From: an uncultured Alphaproteobacteria bacterium
GTDB lineage: Bacteria > Pseudomonadota > Alphaproteobacteria > UBA11222
Assembly: GCA_947258435.1 (NCBI GenBank)
Contig: CAMYID010000012.1
Location: forward strand, 1-64,000
DNA: 64,000 nt
Direction of reading: 5' to 3'
Below are positions 60,783-64,000 of this stretch, piece by piece. How positions within the stretch are numbered: the first letter of the stretch is position 1; each line of letters begins with the position of its first letter. The notes under the pieces were generated by a model. That model ran no database searches, had not been told where the DNA came from, and saw only the letters and a list, made by a program, of their open reading frames with translations. The position numbers and the translations under genes were made by a program.

Positions 60783-61235
60783 ATGGATGCGCTGCAACAA
60801 CTTCGTTCGTCGCGTGACGAGAAACATCTCAAGGCATTGCTGCAATCGATCCCCTATACACGTTTTCTGCATATCGATGCCGAATTGCGGGGCGATGAGC
60901 TGACCATGATCCTGCGCTATCATGAGGATCTGGTCGGCAATATCATGCTGCCCGCGATCCATGGGGGTGTTATCGGGGCATTTCTTGAAACCGCGATGAT
61001 GATCCATCTCGCCTGGGTCAGCGATACTGATCACCTGCCGCGCCCGATCGATATCAATATCGATTATCTGCGGTCGGGGCGGGCGCTTGATACCTATGCG
61101 CGCGGCACGGTGACGAAACATGGCCGCAGGGTCGCCAATGTCCGGGTCGAAGCCTGGCAGGAACATCGCGATAAACCGATTGCCGCAGCGCACGGGCATT
61201 TCCGCATGAAGGACGAGCAGGGCGAGACCGCCTGA
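60783..61235 (+). CDS. PaaI-family thioesterase, tandem copy 2
   Basis: A 150-aa hotdog protein: IPYTRFLHIDAELRGDELTM, then MLPAIHGGVIGAFLETAMMI (about residues 56-75), the active-site helix with HGG and Glu replacing the Asp of copy 1, and DINIDYLRSGRALDTYARGT. It is the diverged partner of the gene before it. The pair is followed by a MATE transporter; the joint role is unknown. Confidence 0.87.
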   Translation: MDALQQLRSSRDEKHLKALLQSIPYTRFLHIDAELRGDELTMILRYHEDLVGNIMLPAIHGGVIGAFLETAMMIHLAWVSDTDHLPRPIDINIDYLRSGRALDTYARGTVTKHGRRVANVRVEAWQEHRDKPIAAAHGHFRMKDEQGETA

Positions 61236-61244
61236 GCGCGCGCG

Positions 61245-62576
61245 ATGCGGCAGGGTACGGCCAGCCTGACCCATCGCGCGGTTCTTGCGATTGCCGGGCC
61301 GATTGTCCTTTCCAACGTTACTACGCCGTTATTGGGCGTTGTCGACACCGCTGTAATCGGTCAACTCGGTGATCCGAAATATATTGGCGGTGTGGCGCTC
61401 GGCGCGCTGATTTTTACCAGTATTTATTGGAGCTTTGGCTTTCTGCGCATGGGGACAACCGGGCTCACAGCCCAGGCCCGGGGTGCGGAAGACATGCCTG
61501 AATTGCGGGCCGCCCTTGGCCGGGCCCTGCTGATCGCGTGTCTTGGCGGCAGCCTGCTGATCGCGCTGCAATGGCCGCTTGGTTTTGCAGCTTTCGCCCT
61601 GCTCGACGGAACGGCCGAGGTCGAGGCGTTGGCACGCAGCTATTTCGACATCCGCATCTGGAGCGCGCCGGCCGCGCTTGCCAACTATGCCCTGCTAGGC
61701 TGGTTTATCGGGCTGGAGCGTGCGCGTACCGCGCTTTTATTGCAGGTTTTTCTCAATGGTCTGAACATTGTGCTCGATTTCTGGTTCGTGGCCGGGCTGG
61801 GCTGGGGTGTGGCAGGAATTGCCGTGGGCACCCTGCTTGCGGAATTGTCGGCGGCCCTGCTTGGTATTTTACTCGCGCTGCGTTATCTGCGTAGCGCTCG
61901 CGATGCCGGGCATGCGGGATGGGATTGGCGTCTGATCATGGCGCGGCAGCCCCTATTGCGTACGGTTGCGATCAACCGCGATATCCTTATCCGGACGGTG
62001 GCGTTGCTTGCGGCCTTTGCCTGGTTCACGGCGCAAAGCGCGAAAGCGGGCAATGTGGTGCTGGCCGCCAATGCGATCCTGCTTCAGTTCGTCTCGGTCA
62101 GCGCCTATTTCCTGGACGGCTTTGCATTCGCAGCCGAAGTTCTGGTCGGTAAGGCAATCGGCGCGCGTCATCGGGGAGCATTGCTTGCGGCTGTGCGTCT
62201 GTCGGGGCTGTGGGCGGTGGTTATGGCGTTTCTGATCAGTGTTGCCTATATGCTGGCCGGGCCGGCGATCATCGATCTTCTGACCACCGATCCCGATGTG
62301 CGCGCAACAGGGCGCCAGTTCCTGGGCTGGGCGGTCGCCATGCCCATCATATCGGTCTGGTGTTTTCAGCTTGACGGTATCTTCATCGGTGCGACACGCG
62401 GCGCCGAGATGCGCAACGCCTCGCTTGCTTCAACCGGTATTTTCCTTTTGCTATGGTGGGTCTTGCTGCCACTTGGCACAGACGGGCTGTGGCTTGCGTT
62501 TTTACTGTTCAATGTGGCCCGCGGGGTGACGCTTGGGGCCTATTTCCCGCGCCTTGTGCGTGGCTTGCATGTTTGA
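61245..62576 (+). CDS. MATE family efflux transporter
   Basis: A 443-aa membrane protein with about 12 hydrophobic segments. The N-terminal LAIAGPIVLSNVTTPLLGVV (about residues 13-32) and VDTAVIGQLGDPKYIGGVAL, and LDGFAFAAEVLVGKAIGARH at about 290, are typical of DinF-type MATE exporters. It exports organic cations or drugs in exchange for Na+ or H+. It starts nine bases after the thioesterase stop. Confidence 0.92.
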   Translation: MRQGTASLTHRAVLAIAGPIVLSNVTTPLLGVVDTAVIGQLGDPKYIGGVALGALIFTSIYWSFGFLRMGTTGLTAQARGAEDMPELRAALGRALLIACLGGSLLIALQWPLGFAAFALLDGTAEVEALARSYFDIRIWSAPAALANYALLGWFIGLERARTALLLQVFLNGLNIVLDFWFVAGLGWGVAGIAVGTLLAELSAALLGILLALRYLRSARDAGHAGWDWRLIMARQPLLRTVAINRDILIRTVALLAAFAWFTAQSAKAGNVVLAANAILLQFVSVSAYFLDGFAFAAEVLVGKAIGARHRGALLAAVRLSGLWAVVMAFLISVAYMLAGPAIIDLLTTDPDVRATGRQFLGWAVAMPIISVWCFQLDGIFIGATRGAEMRNASLASTGIFLLLWWVLLPLGTDGLWLAFLLFNVARGVTLGAYFPRLVRGLHV

Positions 62577-62593
62577 TTGGAATAGGGACGGAT

Positions 62594-63295
62594 ATGCGCC
62601 ATCGGGCACAGGATATTCGGGAAGCCTTCGATGCGGCGGCGTTGGCTGACTATGATGGGCTGCGGCGGCAGCTTGTACCCGGATTTGATGATCTTTACGG
62701 GGCTGTGCTGGCGGTGCCGGGCTGGCCGGGCGATGCGGCGCCGCACATCCTTGATATCGGCGCGGGGACCGGCCTGCTGTCAGGGCTTGTGCAAGCGGTC
62801 TGGCCCGATGCTCAGATTACCCTGATCGATTTATCTGACGAGATGCTGGCCCGCGCCCGTGAACGTTTTACCGTATTGGGCCGTTCGGTTGAGATTGTGA
62901 CAGGCGATATTACCGGCCCCTTGCCTGACGGGCCCTATGATGCGGTTATTTCCGCCCTTGCGATCCATCATCTGAGCGATGCCGACAAGCAGCTGCTCTA
63001 TCGCCGTGTTTTCGGGCTGTTGAAGCCGGGGGGCTGGTTCCTGAATGCCGAGCAGTTGCGCGGTCCCACGGATGCGGCACATGCGCTTTATCAGCGCGAA
63101 TGGCTGCAGCGGGTGCGCGCCGCCGGTGTGGGGGAAGATGAACTGGCCGCGGCACGCGAGCGGATGCGTTTTGATCAGGAAGCAACGCTTGCCGATCAGT
63201 TGCAATGGCTGCGCGATATCGGGTTTGCCGATGTCGATTGTTTTTACAAGAACTTCCGTATGGGGACATTCGGGGGGCGCCGGCCTGAAGCCTGA
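62594..63295 (+). CDS. Class I SAM-dependent methyltransferase
   Basis: A 233-aa methyltransferase: HILDIGAGTGLLSGLVQ (about residues 52-68) is the SAM-binding motif I, ITLIDLSDEMLARARERF motif II with its acidic residue, YDAVISALAIHHLSDADKQL motif IV, and LLKPGGWFLNAEQLRGP the next strand. The substrate is unknown. I start at ATG 62594, just after the MATE gene; a longer frame from 62453 lies inside that gene. Confidence 0.9.
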   Translation: MRHRAQDIREAFDAAALADYDGLRRQLVPGFDDLYGAVLAVPGWPGDAAPHILDIGAGTGLLSGLVQAVWPDAQITLIDLSDEMLARARERFTVLGRSVEIVTGDITGPLPDGPYDAVISALAIHHLSDADKQLLYRRVFGLLKPGGWFLNAEQLRGPTDAAHALYQREWLQRVRAAGVGEDELAAARERMRFDQEATLADQLQWLRDIGFADVDCFYKNFRMGTFGGRRPEA

Positions 63296-63363
63296 TCGTC
63301 AAGATCCGCTTGCCGCCCGTGCCTGTCTTCCAGACCCCACCCCCGCACCGGTGGCTGAACCGC

Positions 63364-63711
63364 CTAAAGGATGTCGAGCACCTGCTCGGGCGGGCGGCCG
63401 ATCGCGGCCTTGCCATTGGCGAGGACGATAGGCCGTTCGATCAGCACAGGTGTGGCGTGCATTGCGGCGATCAGCGCGGCATCGCTTTTTGCCGGGTCAT
63501 CAAGTCCCTGTTCCTTATAGGGGGCCTCTTTCCTGCGCATCAATTCACGCGGTGCCATACCAAGCATATTCAGGATATCCGACAGCTCTTCCTGGGATGG
63601 CGGGGTCTTCAGATATTCGACGATTTCGGGCTTGATGCCTTTTTCCTCAAGCAGCGCCAGTGTCTGGCGTGACTTGCTGCAGCGCGGATTGTGATAGATC
63701 TTGACGCTCAT
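63364..63711 (-). CDS. arsC: Arsenate reductase-like protein (ArsC, glutaredoxin type)
   Basis: A 115-aa ArsC-family protein. IYHNPRCSKSRQTLALLEEK (about residues 5-24) holds the catalytic Cys11, and LIERPIVLANGKAAIGRPPE (about 90-109) contains the conserved Arg residues that bind the oxyanion. The family reduces arsenate to arsenite with glutaredoxin, although YffB/Spx-like relatives do other work. No arsenic resistance genes are nearby, so a general role is possible. Start ATG with GGGAGC upstream. Confidence 0.87.
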   Translation of the reverse strand: MSVKIYHNPRCSKSRQTLALLEEKGIKPEIVEYLKTPPSQEELSDILNMLGMAPRELMRRKEAPYKEQGLDDPAKSDAALIAAMHATPVLIERPIVLANGKAAIGRPPEQVLDIL

Positions 63712-63783
63712 GGGGGCTCCCTGTTGTCTGTCCGAGGTTTTTTGTTGCGCGGCAGCTTAGTGCGGATCGTGCATAAGGAAAAG

Positions 63784-64000
63784 TCAGTGCCGGTGATCGG
63801 CGCCGACCGCATCGCGAATATTGGCAAATCCATCACGGTCGAGCAGTGTGGCAAGATCCCCGATGAGGGCGGGAATAAGCTGTGGCCCGGCAAAGGTCAT
63901 TGCCGTGTAAAGCTGGACGAGCGAGGCACCGGCGCGGATTTTACGATAGGCGTCCTCGCCCGTGGCGATCCCCCCCACACCAATCAGGGGCAGCTTGCCG
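63784..64000 (-). CDS. pyrD: Dihydroorotate dehydrogenase, C-terminal part (window edge)
   Basis: The gene runs out of the window at 64000, so only about 71 C-terminal residues are visible. [20 protein letters not shown] followed by [20 protein letters not shown] is the FMN-phosphate-binding end of class 2 (quinone-linked) dihydroorotate dehydrogenase. The enzyme oxidises dihydroorotate to orotate in pyrimidine synthesis at the inner membrane. It is on the minus strand and arsC lies 72 bp downstream of its stop. Confidence 0.9.
   Translation of the reverse strand, partial: GKLPLIGVGGIATGEDAYRKIRAGASLVQLYTAMTFAGPQLIPALIGDLATLLDRDGFANIRDAVGADHRH

Noticed and set aside
1-64000. CRISPR arrays, insertion sequences and rRNA genes
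   Set aside because: No regularly spaced repeats, transposase genes or rRNA sequence were noticed anywhere in the window.

Overview
The window is chromosomal DNA of a GC-rich alphaproteobacterium. The evidence is a complete RcGTA-like gene transfer agent (GTA) cluster, a MucR/Ros regulator, DUF2336 and DUF6456 proteins, a zf-CHCC zinc-finger protein, and the ubiK/lgt/methyltransferase/pgeF neighbourhood. The order cannot be fixed from this sequence alone. No rRNA, complete tRNA or CRISPR array was seen.

Layout. (1) 1-8204: the right end of a prophage (tail tip, fibre and lysis genes), ending in the 3' half of a tRNA-Lys(CTT)-like gene that serves as an attachment site. Its tail-fibre gene at 1097-2479 ends in a variable C-type-lectin segment like the targets of diversity-generating retroelements (DGRs). 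Directly after its stop, in the same frame, lies a 67-codon remnant of a DGR reverse transcriptase C-terminus. No template repeat and no polymerase domain are visible, so this looks like a decayed DGR. (2) 8.3-20.5 kb: a catabolic region with paired acyl-CoA dehydrogenases, a carboxymuconolactone-decarboxylase-like protein, a double-hotdog thioesterase, a Baeyer-Villiger-type monooxygenase, a Rieske dioxygenase (alpha and beta), an unknown 87-aa protein, an SDR, a GST and a FadB/FadJ-type fusion. This suits breakdown of a cyclic compound to acyl-CoAs. (3) 20.6-27 kb: hydrolases, a response regulator, a PAS histidine kinase with a DUF2336 protein, a zinc-finger protein and a small phosphatase. 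(4) 27-30 kb: a regulatory stretch with a phage CII/CP76-like protein, a three-hairpin sRNA candidate, mucR with an AT-rich upstream region, and a DUF6456 protein, followed by a strong sigma70-type promoter and a structured leader.

(5) 30.0-46.6 kb: the GTA cluster in the usual order: terminase small and large subunits, portal, small membrane protein, protease, capsid, connectors, tail tube, assembly factors, tape measure, distal tail, hub, peptidase, megatron, then a DUF2793 protein. It is interrupted between the portal and protease genes by an acyl-CoA dehydrogenase gene flanked by terminator-like hairpins. (6) 46.7-52.6 kb: three tandem SDR paralogues, two tandem HSL-type hydrolases, a gamma-carbonic-anhydrase-like protein and an enoyl-CoA hydratase, again catabolic in character. 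(7) 52.6-64 kb: mostly housekeeping genes: TetR regulator, proC, YbjN protein, ubiK, lgt, MidA-like methyltransferase, pgeF, lipoprotein, prs, two PaaI thioesterases, MATE transporter, methyltransferase, arsC-like gene and the 3' end of pyrD.

The most notable points are the decayed DGR, the metabolic gene inside the GTA head operon, the regulatory stretch and leader in front of the GTA genes, and the sRNA candidate. Functions are assigned by recognising family motifs; no database search was possible.
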